64,000 nucleotides of DNA from Haloarcula pellucida. GTDB taxonomy: Archaea; Halobacteriota; Halobacteria; Halobacteriales; Haloarculaceae. Under the pieces are notes generated by a model that saw only the letters and a list, made by a program, of their open reading frames with translations, was not told the origin of the DNA and did not search any database. Positions within the stretch are counted from its first letter, which is position 1. The number at the start of each line of letters is the position of its first letter. Below, in pieces: positions 42,134-51,634 of this stretch. The position numbers and the translations under genes were made by a program. The stretch is taken from the NCBI RefSeq assembly GCF_014647235.1, contig NZ_BMOU01000001.1:226261-290260 (forward strand), in the 5' to 3' direction.

Positions 42134-42973
42134 ATGTCTCAGCAGGACTCTACCACCGATAGCGTTCCGCGAGCGAGCGGCATGCCGATGCTCGGCCTCG
42201 GAACGTGGCAGAACGACGACCCGGACGCGTGTGCGACGAGCGTCCAGACGGCGCTCGAAGCCGGCTATCGCCACGTCGACACCGCACAGGCCTACGGCAA
42301 CGAGGCCGCCGTCGGCGACGGTCTCGCCGCGGCCGACGTCGACCGGGAGGACGTCTTCCTCGCCACGAAGGTCTGGACGTCGAACCTCTCGCACGACGCC
42401 GTCCTCGACAGCGTGGGCGACAGCCTCGACGACCTCGGCGTCGACGCCGTCGACGTCCTGTACGTCCACTGGCCGAGCGGTGACTACGACGCCGAAGGCA
42501 CGCTGGCGGCGTTCGACGAACTGTACGAGCGGGGCAAGATACGGAACGTCGGCGTCTCGAACTTCGAACCACACCACGTCGAAGAGGCGATGGACGTTCT
42601 CGACGCCCCGCTGTTCGCCAATCAGGTGGAGATGCACCCGTTCCTCCCCCAGCGAGAACTCCGGGCCCACGCCGCCGAGTACGACTACGAACTCGTCGCG
42701 TACTCGCCGCTGGCCCGCGGCGAGGTGTTCGAGAGCGACGTTCTCACCGACGTCGCGGACGACCACGGCGTCAGCGCCGCACAGGTCAGTCTCGCGTGGC
42801 TGCGCGAGAAGGGCGTCACGGCGATCCCGAAGGCCACCGGTCGCGACCACATCGTCGACAACCTGTCGAGCAGTTCCCTCGCCCTCTCGGACGAGGCAGT
42901 CGCCCGCATCGACGACGTCGAACGGACCGACCGGCGCATCGATCCGTCGTTCGGACCCGACGCGTGGGACTGA
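42134..42973 (+). CDS. aldo/keto reductase
   Basis: 279 residues. The AKR tetrad is in place: Asp and Tyr in YRHVDTAQAYGNE near 45-57, Lys in FLATKVW near 77, and His in VLYVHWP near 110. NVGVSNFEP near 138, NQVEMHPFLPQ and the C-terminal IPKATGRDHI (NADPH binding) follow. It reduces carbonyls with NADPH; substrate unknown. Divergent from the halocyanin gene. Confidence 0.93.
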   Translation: MSQQDSTTDSVPRASGMPMLGLGTWQNDDPDACATSVQTALEAGYRHVDTAQAYGNEAAVGDGLAAADVDREDVFLATKVWTSNLSHDAVLDSVGDSLDDLGVDAVDVLYVHWPSGDYDAEGTLAAFDELYERGKIRNVGVSNFEPHHVEEAMDVLDAPLFANQVEMHPFLPQRELRAHAAEYDYELVAYSPLARGEVFESDVLTDVADDHGVSAAQVSLAWLREKGVTAIPKATGRDHIVDNLSSSSLALSDEAVARIDDVERTDRRIDPSFGPDAWD

Positions 42974-43103
42974 CGGGTCGGAAACACACGTCGTCCGTCG
43001 TCGCTACGCCGGTCGGTGAACCGACCGGTTCTCTGTCGTTAGGCTGTCAGGACGGGCGTATCGGCCTGAAACCTTTAACGGTGGGAGGGGTAAACTGGCG
43101 AGT

Positions 43104-43844
43104 ATGGCTACCGGGAGTGACGGGGTCGTCAGTGGGATACGCGTCGACCTCAGGCGGTTACACGAGACGTGGATGGAGATTGTCTACCCGCGCCAGCGCA
43201 ACGCGGGCGACACTGTACTGGGCACGTGGACGCCGGACTCGCAGTTCGGCATGCTGCTGTATCGACTGTGGTCTGCCATCGGCGTCCCGGTCATCGGCCT
43301 CGTCTACCCCCTCGTGTTGCTCGGCGCGTTCCTCCGGTTCCAGACCCGCCGCATCGACGGGACGGCGACGCGGTTGGGCGTCGTCGGCGTCGTCCTCCTC
43401 TCGGTACTCGTCTGGGGCGGGCTCACCGCGCTGGCGCGGTTCGAACTGGACCTCGTCGCCGGTGGCGTCCTCGCCATCGGTCTCGCGGGTGTCGTCGCGA
43501 CCGTCTCGGCGGCGCTTGCGGTCGGAGCGCGTACGGTGGGCGGGCGCGGGACGACAGTCGCGCTGGCCTACCCGTTCGCGATGACGGCCATCTTCCTCCC
43601 GCCGGTGGTCGCAGCGCTGTTCTCGAAGACGCTCGCCGCCGTCGTGCTCCCCGGCAGCACCGCGCTCGCCCAGTGGTTGCTCGATACCCTCCTCGCTCCG
43701 GTCGGCCTCGCCGACCTGTTCTCCCGGACGTTCGACCTCGAAGGCGCGGCCTACGTGGTGATGTGGGTCGCCATCTCGTTCCCCGTCGGGTGGGTTCTGG
43801 GACTGCTGGTGACGCTCGCGGACTTCGTCCGACCGACGGAATGA
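43104..43844 (+). CDS. integral membrane protein, unknown
   Basis: 246 residues. A soluble start (DLRRLHETWMEIVYPRQRN) is followed by about six membrane helices (near 58, 90, 112, 152, 180 and 218). WMEIVYPRQR suggests an amphipathic lead. No known transporter motif. Followed by a 61-residue membrane protein gene 47 bases downstream. Confidence 0.6.
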   Translation: MATGSDGVVSGIRVDLRRLHETWMEIVYPRQRNAGDTVLGTWTPDSQFGMLLYRLWSAIGVPVIGLVYPLVLLGAFLRFQTRRIDGTATRLGVVGVVLLSVLVWGGLTALARFELDLVAGGVLAIGLAGVVATVSAALAVGARTVGGRGTTVALAYPFAMTAIFLPPVVAALFSKTLAAVVLPGSTALAQWLLDTLLAPVGLADLFSRTFDLEGAAYVVMWVAISFPVGWVLGLLVTLADFVRPTE

Positions 43845-43891
43845 CCGCGAGGACAACGTTTAGGCGCGCTCCACCCCAACCCTTGACCGGC

Positions 43892-44077
43892 ATGGAATTC
43901 GACCTGACAAAGACCGCCGCCGCCTTCGTCTTGCTCTTCGGCGTCCTCGCCGTCGGCACGTTGATGAGTCCGATGACCACCAGTACCGTGATGATGGTGC
44001 TGGGTGGACTGCTCGTGTTCGGCGTCGTGACGCTCCTTCTGGGCGTCAAACACGGGGAGTACCGCGCCTCACACTGA
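43892..44077 (+). CDS. small two-helix membrane protein
   Basis: 61 residues from ATG 43892 (MEFDLTKTAAAFVLLFG). Two transmembrane helices (about 8-24 and 33-52) and the ending KHGEYRASH. Common small haloarchaeal type (impression). It overlaps the convergent gene at 44069 by 9 bases. Confidence 0.65.
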   Translation: MEFDLTKTAAAFVLLFGVLAVGTLMSPMTTSTVMMVLGGLLVFGVVTLLLGVKHGEYRASH

Positions 44078-44818
44078 GATATCGCTCGGTCGAATCACTC
44101 GTTCTTCCGGCACGTCGACGCCTTCCGGAGCGACGGCCACGTCGGCGTCGTCGTCGCCGAGCAACACCGTCGCCCCCGCCTGCATCGGCGCGAGCAGGCC
44201 GGCCACGATTGCGCCCGCGGTCGTGACGGGTGCGCGAAGCGCGACTGTCGTCTCGTCTGATAGGTCGTTCTCGGCGACGACTCGCTCGCTCGCCGCCAGC
44301 AGGTCGCCGTGGGTGTAGGTTCGTTCGCCGGCCAGCGCCGGGTCGTCGGGCGCGACGTCGCCCGGCGGTTGCAGCGGGTTCTCGCTCCACAGTTCGCGCT
44401 CGAACTGGGCGACGGTCGGGTCGTCGCTCGGCCCGCCGTAGGCGAGCGCCTTCGTCCCCGGTCCGAGTTCGTAGCGGTCCAGCCACGCCGCCGGGGCGAC
44501 CAGCGCAGTCGCGTCCACGGCGCCCGGCGGGTCCACGTCGACGATTGCGCCGTCGAGCATCGCCGCGAGGACGGCCAACAACGGGTCCGGAGCGGTCCCG
44601 AGATAACCGGGTTCGTCGCCGTCGACGGGGTTCTTCGGTCCGGCGACGACGGCGACGCGGGTCCCCTTCCGGACGCCGTAGTGGCGCATGAGGTTCCCGC
44701 CCTTCCAGGCGTTCGTACAGAAGTCCCGGTAACTGTACGGCGCGGTCCGTTCCGGTGCGGTAAAGAGGGGGCCGTCACGGCCGCGCCCGTCTGCGACGAG
44801 GTCGCCGAGTACCTGCAT
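44069..44818 (-). CDS. short AMP-binding-like (ANL) protein
   Basis: 249 residues. It resembles the N-terminal part of acyl/acetyl-CoA synthetases: LFTAPERTAPYSYRDFCTNAWKGGNLMRHYGVRKG in segments near 18-50, then domains with TVLLGDDDADVAV. The adenylate-forming core motifs (YTSGTTGxPK, the catalytic Lys domain) are absent, so catalysis is doubtful. It is 85 bases downstream of dnaJ on the same strand. It may be a remnant or a repurposed domain. Confidence 0.55.
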   Translation of the reverse strand: MQVLGDLVADGRGRDGPLFTAPERTAPYSYRDFCTNAWKGGNLMRHYGVRKGTRVAVVAGPKNPVDGDEPGYLGTAPDPLLAVLAAMLDGAIVDVDPPGAVDATALVAPAAWLDRYELGPGTKALAYGGPSDDPTVAQFERELWSENPLQPPGDVAPDDPALAGERTYTHGDLLAASERVVAENDLSDETTVALRAPVTTAGAIVAGLLAPMQAGATVLLGDDDADVAVAPEGVDVPEERVIRPSDISV

Positions 44819-44903
44819 GGGCGTCTGTTAGGCGTGCCCGGACAAAAGCCAGACGGAACCCGCGCCGCGGAATCGATCGCTTCGACGCGACCCGCCGAGG
44901 CAG

Positions 44904-46055
44904 TTACAGGGAGTTCTTCAGTTTCTCGAAGAACCCTTCCTCGACGTCGACCTCCTCGCCGCCGGCCTCCGCGAACTGTTCTAAGGCGTCGCGTTGCTCC
45001 TCGTTGAGGCTATCGGGCGTGACGACCTGCACCTGTACGTAGAGGTCGCCGTTCCCGCGCCGGCGGAGGCGGGGCATCCCCTTGCCCTCCAGTCGGAATA
45101 CCTCGCCGCTCTGGGTCCCGGCGGGGATGTCCATCTCGACGTCGCCGTCCAGCGTCGGTACGCTGACCGTATCGCCGAAGACGGCCTGCGGGAAGGAGAT
45201 GGCGTACTGATGGGAGAGGTCGTCGCCCTCGCGGTCGAAGTCAGGGTGGTCCCGGACCGACAACTGTATCAGCAAGTCGCCGTTGGGACCGCCGCGTTCG
45301 CCGGGCGCGCCCTCACGTTCCATCCGGAGCGTCTGGCCGTCCTCGACGCCGGGCGGAATCTCCACCTCCAGCGACGCGTCGTTCTGGACGGTGCCGCTGC
45401 CACGGCAGGTCGAACAGGTCTCGTCGTACAGCGTCCCGTCACCCTCACAGCGGCGACAGGTGGCGGTCTGTTGGACTCGTCCCATCGGTGTCTGCTGGAC
45501 CCGCGTGGTCTGGCCCTGTCCGTTACACTCCGGGCAGGTCTGGGAGTCGGCGCTCGGCGGATGGCCCTTGCCGTCGCAATCGTCACAGGTCTCCGGACGC
45601 GTGATGTTCAACTGCTTCGTGGTCCCCGTGTAGGCCTCCTCTAGATCTATCTCCAGTCGGGTCTGGAGGTCTTGGCCCTGTTGCGGGCGGTTGCCGCCGC
45701 CTCGGCGACCGCCGCCACCGAAGAACTGGTCGAAGATGTCCTGCATGTCGAACCCGCCGGCGCCGCCACCGAAGGGGTCGCCGCCCATGCCGCCGCGGCC
45801 GGCGCCACCGCCGGCGCCGCCGCGCTTCTCGGCCTGTTCGAAGCGCTCGTGACCCATCTGGTCGTACATCTGGCGCTTCTCGTCGTCCGTGAGGACCTCC
45901 TTTGCCTTCTTCGCCTTCTTGAACTTCTCCTCGGCGTTCGGGTCGTCGCTGACGTCGGGGTGGAACTCCCGGGCCTTCTCGCGGTACGCCTCCTGAATCT
46001 CGTCCTCGGAGGCGTCCCGCGAGACGCCCAGTATCTCATAGAAGTCCTGGCTCAT
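44904..46055 (-). CDS. dnaJ: chaperone DnaJ (Hsp40)
   Basis: 383 residues from ATG 46055 (MSQDFYEILGVSRDASEDE). J domain 1-70, here with HPDV as the family HPD motif; a Gly-rich region about 75-125; four zinc repeats CDDCDGKG, CPECNGQG, CRRCEGDG and CSTCRGSG near 150-220; and the C-terminal substrate-binding domains (DGQTLRMEREG, FRLEGKGMP). It delivers clients to DnaK and stimulates its ATPase. dnaK and grpE follow 2.6 kb away on the same strand, after the Rieske gene in the opposite direction. Confidence 0.96.
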   Translation of the reverse strand: MSQDFYEILGVSRDASEDEIQEAYREKAREFHPDVSDDPNAEEKFKKAKKAKEVLTDDEKRQMYDQMGHERFEQAEKRGGAGGGAGRGGMGGDPFGGGAGGFDMQDIFDQFFGGGGRRGGGNRPQQGQDLQTRLEIDLEEAYTGTTKQLNITRPETCDDCDGKGHPPSADSQTCPECNGQGQTTRVQQTPMGRVQQTATCRRCEGDGTLYDETCSTCRGSGTVQNDASLEVEIPPGVEDGQTLRMEREGAPGERGGPNGDLLIQLSVRDHPDFDREGDDLSHQYAISFPQAVFGDTVSVPTLDGDVEMDIPAGTQSGEVFRLEGKGMPRLRRRGNGDLYVQVQVVTPDSLNEEQRDALEQFAEAGGEEVDVEEGFFEKLKNSL

Positions 46056-46188
46056 TCGTTGTGCGATGGATACTGGACTCAGCCACTTCAACGGAACGGG
46101 TCTGGTACTGGTCGTCGCGTCGACGGGTGCGGCCGCCGTCGGAGCGTGACCGGGGCGCTTATTTCGGTGCCGCTGGACGGATGCACCA

Positions 46189-46710
46189 ATGAGGGGGACC
46201 TCCCGGTCGGGCACGCGCGGTGTCGTGACCGTCGAGCGCGTCGCGGTCTGGCTACTCGCAGCGCTGGCCATCGCGGGGCTGGCGGCGCTCGTTGCGGGCC
46301 CCGGCGCCGACCTGCGGACGGCGACTCCCAGCGTCGACGTACAGGGCACCTACGACGCCGAGGCCGGGTCGATTACGGTGTCTCACACTGGCGGCGACCG
46401 ACTGACCGCCACCAGCACGACCGAACTCGCCGTCGTCGTCACCGACGCCGACCGTAACGCGACGACGACGCTGCTGTGGGCCGACGAGGCGTCCGAGTTC
46501 CCCGTCACCACGGGCGACTCCGTCACCGTCGACGACCCCCGAGTCGACAGCGACGGCGACGGGGACTACCTCGACGGTGACGGCTCGGTCGGCTTCTACC
46601 TCGAATCGGGCGACACCGTCGCCGTCGTCTGGACGGGACGGCTCGTCGGCGCGCCGAACGAGCGGACGGCGACGCTGGGGACGGTCACCGTCGGGGACGG
46701 GACTGCGTAA
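46189..46710 (+). CDS. type IV pilin-like secreted protein
   Basis: 173 residues. After a basic start (MRGTSRSGTRGVVTVERV) lies one hydrophobic helix (about 20-41) and an extracellular beta domain with VQGTYDAEAGSITVSHTGGD, the pattern of archaeal pilin-like proteins (type IV pilin N-terminal family). A processing site before GVVTVE is possible but not typical. Function unknown. Confidence 0.55.
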   Translation: MRGTSRSGTRGVVTVERVAVWLLAALAIAGLAALVAGPGADLRTATPSVDVQGTYDAEAGSITVSHTGGDRLTATSTTELAVVVTDADRNATTTLLWADEASEFPVTTGDSVTVDDPRVDSDGDGDYLDGDGSVGFYLESGDTVAVVWTGRLVGAPNERTATLGTVTVGDGTA

Positions 46711-46775
46711 GCGACTGTGACAACACGCACTCGTCTCAGCGAATCTTTACACTCACCTGTGCCGACTGTTCATAC

Positions 46776-48515
46776 ATGGCTACCGAGGACGCCTACCGCG
46801 AACTGTTCCCGCTTGCCCACCTCGCCGAGAACTCGCCGCAACTGGCGCAGGTCGGCGGCCGGTCTATCGCCCTCTTCCACCACGAGGGAACCGTCTACGC
46901 CGTCGACAACCGCTGTCCTCACATGGGGTTTCCCCTCTCGAAGGGCACCGTCGACGACGGCCTCCTGACCTGTCACTGGCACCACGCTCGCTTCGAGTTG
47001 GCCTGTGGGGACACTCTGGACCCGTGGGCCGACGACGTCCAGACGTTCCCCGTCGAGATACGCGACGGCGACGTGTACGTCCATCCGGACCCCGAACCCG
47101 ACGTGCCGCCCGAAACCCACTGGCGCAACCGACTGGCCGACGCGATGCAGGAGAACATCGACCTCGTCGCGGCGAAGGCCGTCATCAACGTAGACGACCT
47201 CGGCGAGGGTTTCACGACGCCGCTCGAAACCGCCGTGGACTTCGGGACGACCTACCGCTCGATGGGCTGGGGCCGCGGCCTGACGACCCTCGGCGCGATG
47301 GCGAACCTCTACGACGACGTGGCCCACGACGAGAAGCTACGCGCGATGTACGTCGGCGTCACCGAAGTCGCCGACGACTGCTCGGGCGAACCGCCACGCT
47401 TCGACCAGTACGAACTCAGCAATCGGGACCTCTCGAAAGCCCGCCTCAAGTCGTGGTTCCGTGAAACGTGTGAGGTCCGCGACGACGACGGCGCAGAGCG
47501 CTGTCTCCGCACCGCGGCCGCCGTCCTACCCCGCGAGGACGTGATCGAGATGTTGCTGGCCGCGGCCACCGACCACCTCTACATGAACGCCGGCCACACG
47601 CTCGACTTCGTGAACAAGGCCGTCGAGACGCTGGACCACGTCGGCTGGGCGCACGCCGAGGACGTCCTCGCCTCGACCGTCGACCAGTTCACCGACGCCA
47701 GCAGGAGCGAGGAACTGTCCCAGTGGCGCCAGCCAATCGACGTGGCGGCCCTGTGTTTCGACGCGCACGACGCCCTCCCGGACCTCGTGGCCGCAGGCGA
47801 GGGCCGGGAGTGGGACCGACCCGACGACTTCGTCGAGACGTTGCTCGCAGACGACCCCGAAACCGTACTCGACGCGCTGCGGAACGCCATCCGCGAGGGC
47901 GCGACGGCCGAACAGGTGACTCGGGCCGTCGCGCTGGCGGCGGCCCGTCGCGTCGCCCAGTTCGCGACCAGCAACGAGTTCAGCGACTGGAACACGGTCC
48001 ACCACACGTTCAGCTACGCCAACGCCGCCCACGCGCTGGCCGCCCGCACCGACGCCATCGACGCGTACAGACCCTGTTTCGACGGCGCGATGTCGGTGTA
48101 TCTGGACCGCTTCCTCAACACGCCCGCCGCGCCGATACCCGCCCCCGGTGAGTCGGACCGCGACCCCGAGGCGATTCGCGACGCCCTCCTCGCGACGTTC
48201 GACGAACAGGGCCGGGTGAACGAGGCCGGCGCGTTGGTCAGCGAGTACTTCGACGCGGGCGGCGACGTCGACGCCCTGAAACAGGCGCTCGGCGAGGGAC
48301 TGCTCCGCGAGGACGCCGGCTTCCACGAACTCCAGAACGTCGAGGCCGCGTTCCGGCAAGTGGCGTTCGCGGAATCCAACGACGAGCGACGCCTCCCGCT
48401 TATCGCCACCGCTCGCTATCTCGCGGCGCACTTCCCGACCCGCCGCGAACGCGAACAGACGTTCACCATCGCCCACCGCCTGTTCCGGGGGGAGTCGATT
48501 CACGGGGAGGAGTAG
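46776..48515 (+). CDS. Rieske [2Fe-2S] domain fused to a large helical domain
   Basis: 579 residues. Residues about 10-105 are a Rieske ferredoxin: C47-P-H49 and C66-x2-H69 bind the cluster (RCPHMGFPL and TCHWHHARF). The remaining 470 residues are helical, with many Ala, Asp, Glu and His (DDLGEGFTTPL, MNAGHTLDFVNKAVETL, DWNTVHHTFSYANAAHAL). No catalytic domain of a Rieske oxygenase is seen. It lies divergent to dnaJ and convergent to dnaK. It may be a redox enzyme with a novel partner domain. Confidence 0.8.
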   Translation: MATEDAYRELFPLAHLAENSPQLAQVGGRSIALFHHEGTVYAVDNRCPHMGFPLSKGTVDDGLLTCHWHHARFELACGDTLDPWADDVQTFPVEIRDGDVYVHPDPEPDVPPETHWRNRLADAMQENIDLVAAKAVINVDDLGEGFTTPLETAVDFGTTYRSMGWGRGLTTLGAMANLYDDVAHDEKLRAMYVGVTEVADDCSGEPPRFDQYELSNRDLSKARLKSWFRETCEVRDDDGAERCLRTAAAVLPREDVIEMLLAAATDHLYMNAGHTLDFVNKAVETLDHVGWAHAEDVLASTVDQFTDASRSEELSQWRQPIDVAALCFDAHDALPDLVAAGEGREWDRPDDFVETLLADDPETVLDALRNAIREGATAEQVTRAVALAAARRVAQFATSNEFSDWNTVHHTFSYANAAHALAARTDAIDAYRPCFDGAMSVYLDRFLNTPAAPIPAPGESDRDPEAIRDALLATFDEQGRVNEAGALVSEYFDAGGDVDALKQALGEGLLREDAGFHELQNVEAAFRQVAFAESNDERRLPLIATARYLAAHFPTRREREQTFTIAHRLFRGESIHGEE

Positions 48516-48571
48516 CGCTCGAAGAACGGGGGTGAGGTCGGCGAAGCGGCCGTCACGTTACTCGTGTCTAC

Positions 48572-48627
48572 TTCGAAAAACTTCGCTCCGCTCGCTTTTC
48601 GAAACACCGTCAGAGCAAGCTCTGACG
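48572..48627 (-). terminator. paired hairpins after dnaK
   Basis: CGTCAGAGC (48608-48616) and GCTCTGACG (48619-48627) form a perfect 9-pair stem with a 2-base loop. Next to it TTCGAAAA (48572-48579) and TTTTCGAA (48596-48603) form a second stem. They lie 20 to 75 bases beyond the dnaK stop and may stop transcription of dnaK or of the convergent Rieske gene. Confidence 0.45.
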
Positions 48628-48646
48628 AGCCGAAGAGGACGCCGAC

Positions 48647-50560
48647 TTACTCGTCGTCGTCCTCTTCGACGTCCTCGAAGTCGGCGTCGACGTACTCCTC
48701 GCCCTGTCCGGCCGCACCGCCCGCGGCACCGCCGGCAGCGCCACCGGGTCCGGCACCGCCCATGCCGCCCGGACCGGCACCCGCAGCGCCACCGGCACCG
48801 CCGGCGGCCTGCTGGGCCTGTCCTTCGTACATCTGCTTGCCGATCTCCTGCAGTTCTTCGGAGAGGGCCTCGGTGACCGCCTCGTAGGCCTCGGTGTCGG
48901 CGTCCTCGTCTTCGAGGGTCTCCTCGACGTCCGCTATCTTCGCCTCGATGTCGGCGACGAGGTCCTCGTCGATGTCCTCCTCGTTCTCCTCGATGAGCGT
49001 CTCGGCGCGGCGCACGGCGGCCTCGGCCTCGTTGCGGGCCTCGATGCGCTTGCGGCGCTCCTCGTCCTCTTCGGCGTGCTGTTCGGCCTCCTCCTGCATC
49101 TCCTCTATCTGCTCGTCGGAGAGGCCGGCGCCGCCTTCGATGGTGATGTCTTCCTTGTTACCGGAGCCCTTGTCCTCGGCTTCGACGTTGACGATGCCGT
49201 TCTCGTCGATGTTGAACGACACCTCGATCTGCGGCGTCCCGGCCGGGGCCGGCGGGATGCCCGAGAGGGCGAAGGCGCCGAGCAGTTCGTTCTCCTCGGC
49301 GATCTCACGCTCGCCCTGGAAGACGCGGATCTGGACCTGCGTCTGGTTGGCTTGGGCCGTGGTGAATATCTTCGATTCCTCCGTGGGAATCGTGGTGTTC
49401 TTCTCGATGAGGCGCTCGAACAGGCCGCCCTTGACCTCGACGCCCAGCGAGAGCGGCGTCACGTCCAGCAGGACGATGTCGTCGACGTCGCCGGAGAGGA
49501 CGCCACCCTGAATCGCGGCGCCCAGCGCGACGGCCTCGTCGGGGTTGACGTTCTTTTTCGGTTCCTGTCCGGTCATCTCCTCGACTTTCTCCTGGACTTG
49601 GGGCATCCGGGTCGAGCCACCGACGAGGATGACCTCGTCGATGTCGGACTTGCTGTAGCCGGCGTCCGAGAGCGCCTGCTCCGTCGGGCCGACGGTGCGC
49701 TCGATGAGGTCCTCGGTCAGGGACTCGAACTTCGCACGGGTGAGCTTCTGTTCGAGGTCGAGCGGCCCGTCGTCGGTCGTCGCGATGAACGGCAGGTTGA
49801 TGCGGGTCTCCTTGCGCGAGGAGAGTTCGACCTTGGCTTCCTCGGCGGCCTCGGTGAGGCGCTGGAGGGCCTGTCGGTCCTCGCGCAGGTCGATACCGTG
49901 TTCGGCCTCGAACTCGTCGGCCAGATAGTCGATGATGGCGTGGTCCCAGTCGTCGCCCCCGAGGTCGTTGTCCCCGTTGGTCGCGACGACCTCGTAGACG
50001 CCGCCGCCGAGATCGAGGATGGAGACGTCGAAGGTCCCGCCACCGAGGTCGTAGACGAGAACCGTCTGATCGGACTCGTCGTCGAGGCCGTAGGCCATCG
50101 CGGCCGCGGTCGGTTCGTTGACGATGCGCTCGACCTCGAAGCCGGCGATCTCGCCGGCGTCCTTCGTCGCCTGTCGCTGGCGGTCGTTGAAGTACGCCGG
50201 GACGGTGATGACGGCCTTCTCCACCTCGTCGCCGAGGTACTCCTCGGCGTCGTGCTTGATCTTCTGGAGGATCATCGCCGAGACCTGCTCGGGCGTGTAC
50301 TCCTCGCCGTCGAGTTCGACCGAGTAGTCGTCTTCGCCCATGTGCCGCTTGATGGACTGAATCGTCTCGTCGGGGTTCTTAACGGCCTGATTCTTCGCTG
50401 GCTTGCCGACGAGGCGCTCCCCGTCGTCGAACGCGACGACGGAGGGTGTCGTCCGTTCGCCTTCGCCGTTGACGATGATTTCGGGGTCGCCACCTTCCAT
50501 GACCGCGAACGCACTGTTCGTGGTCCCGAGGTCGATACCCAGAATCTTGTTGCTCGCCAT
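48647..50560 (-). CDS. dnaK: chaperone DnaK (Hsp70)
   Basis: 637 residues. Nucleotide-binding domain 1-370 with [11 protein letters not shown] (phosphate 1), [14 protein letters not shown] (phosphate 2) and VGGSTRMP (adenosine); substrate domain about 380-500 with TTIPTEES; a helical lid; then a Gly/Ala/Met/Pro-rich tail ([20 protein letters not shown]) ending [17 protein letters not shown]. It refolds client proteins with DnaJ and GrpE. TATA-like TTTTAACC is about 32 bases upstream. The hairpin CCGCT/AGCGG (50566-50578) lies in the leader. Confidence 0.97.
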   Translation of the reverse strand: MASNKILGIDLGTTNSAFAVMEGGDPEIIVNGEGERTTPSVVAFDDGERLVGKPAKNQAVKNPDETIQSIKRHMGEDDYSVELDGEEYTPEQVSAMILQKIKHDAEEYLGDEVEKAVITVPAYFNDRQRQATKDAGEIAGFEVERIVNEPTAAAMAYGLDDESDQTVLVYDLGGGTFDVSILDLGGGVYEVVATNGDNDLGGDDWDHAIIDYLADEFEAEHGIDLREDRQALQRLTEAAEEAKVELSSRKETRINLPFIATTDDGPLDLEQKLTRAKFESLTEDLIERTVGPTEQALSDAGYSKSDIDEVILVGGSTRMPQVQEKVEEMTGQEPKKNVNPDEAVALGAAIQGGVLSGDVDDIVLLDVTPLSLGVEVKGGLFERLIEKNTTIPTEESKIFTTAQANQTQVQIRVFQGEREIAEENELLGAFALSGIPPAPAGTPQIEVSFNIDENGIVNVEAEDKGSGNKEDITIEGGAGLSDEQIEEMQEEAEQHAEEDEERRKRIEARNEAEAAVRRAETLIEENEEDIDEDLVADIEAKIADVEETLEDEDADTEAYEAVTEALSEELQEIGKQMYEGQAQQAAGGAGGAAGAGPGGMGGAGPGGAAGGAAGGAAGQGEEYVDADFEDVEEDDDE

Positions 50561-50920
50561 CTTACCCGCTGATAGCGGACTCGGCCGGTTAAAAGTTGCT
50601 AGATGGGCTGACTCACGAACCGCGACGAGTGGCCGCCTCCCGGCGGTTTTCGACGCTCACGACGGCGGCGACCGGAGAGTATATGAAGTACCGCAATCCG
50701 ACCGTTCGGTCGTCGGGAGAGCGCTCACGGCGGGGCCGCCGCGCCGTGTCGAGGGCCGCTCACCGCGTTCGTGCCCTTTGCTACTGCTCCGCGGTTCGTT
50801 TCACTCACCGCGTCGCTTCGAGACCCCTCCCTTCGGTCGGCGTCTCGCTACTCCTCGCGGGTCACTGGGTTCCCCGCTCGCCCTTCGAGGGCCGTGCTCC
50901 CGTCGGTCGCACGCCCCTCG
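50561..50920. other. intergenic stretch between grpE and dnaK
   Basis: The left end has the dnaK promoter (GGTTAAAAGT, 50587-50596) and a leader hairpin (50566-50578). The rest has GC-rich, Arg/Ser-coding shadow frames and the repeated phrases TCGCTACTCCTCGCGG and TCGCTACTCCTCACTG near 50844 and 50917, as at several other gene ends in the window. No gene convincing. Confidence 0.45.
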
Positions 50921-51592
50921 CTACTCCTCACTGACGGTGACCTGTGCCTCTCGGAGCACCTTCTCGGCCATCTCGTAGCCGGGGCGGTGTACGTCCGCAA
51001 TCGAGCCAGCCGCTTCGTCGCTCTCGACGCGAGCGAGTACCTGATGCTGGGTCGGGTCGACGTCTTCTCCGGGTTCGGGGTCGATGACCTCGACGTTCTC
51101 GGCCGCGAGGACGTCGTCGAGTTGGCGCAGAGTCGACTCGACGCCGCTGCGAATGTCGGTGTCTTCGTCCTGTTGCAGGGCGCGTTCGAGGTTGTCGCGA
51201 ACGTCTAAGATGCGGGTCACGAGGTCCTCGGTCGCGCGCTGTTTCTCCTCCTCGCGGCGCTTGTCCATCCGTTTCTTGTAGTTCTGGAACTCCGCCTGTT
51301 TGCGCTTGAGTTTGTCTTCGAGTTCCTCGGTCTCGGATTCGAGGGCTTCGACCTGACTCTCCAGACTGTCGGCGCGGGTCCGGAGCGCCGCGAGTTCTTG
51401 GGCCACGTCTTCGGGGTCCGACTCGGCGACGCGGTCGACCAGTTCCTCGACGGCCGGTTCGTCCGCTCCGGTCACGTCGTCGAGGTCGATGTCGTCGGCG
51501 TCGATATCGTCGGGGGCCGCTTCCACCTCGACGTCCTCCGGAACGTCGTCGCTTGGGGGCGTCTCCTCCTCGGCGGCGTCCTGCTCAGTCAT
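50921..51592 (-). CDS. grpE: nucleotide exchange factor GrpE
   Basis: 223 residues. Acidic N-terminus (about 1-60), a long coiled coil near 65-130 (LRTRADSLESQVEALESETEEL in pieces), then the GrpE head with FQNYKKRMDKRREEE near 107 and VLARVESDEAAGSIADVHRPGY near 185. It releases ADP from DnaK. A TATA box (51614-51623) 26 bases before the ATG supports a leaderless message. It precedes dnaK by 360 bases. Confidence 0.95.
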   Translation of the reverse strand: MTEQDAAEEETPPSDDVPEDVEVEAAPDDIDADDIDLDDVTGADEPAVEELVDRVAESDPEDVAQELAALRTRADSLESQVEALESETEELEDKLKRKQAEFQNYKKRMDKRREEEKQRATEDLVTRILDVRDNLERALQQDEDTDIRSGVESTLRQLDDVLAAENVEVIDPEPGEDVDPTQHQVLARVESDEAAGSIADVHRPGYEMAEKVLREAQVTVSEE

Positions 51593-51613
51593 ACACGATA
51601 GGAGTCGTCACAC

Positions 51614-51623
51614 GAATAAAAGG
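51614..51623 (-). promoter_or_regulatory. TATA box of grpE
   Basis: Minus-strand CCTTTTATTC centred about 26 bases upstream of ATG 51592. Confidence 0.6.
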
Positions 51624-51634
51624 ATTCAGAAACG

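Noticed and set aside
49076..50572. 498-residue plus-strand frame opposite dnaK
   Set aside because: Antisense shadow of a highly conserved dnaK gene.
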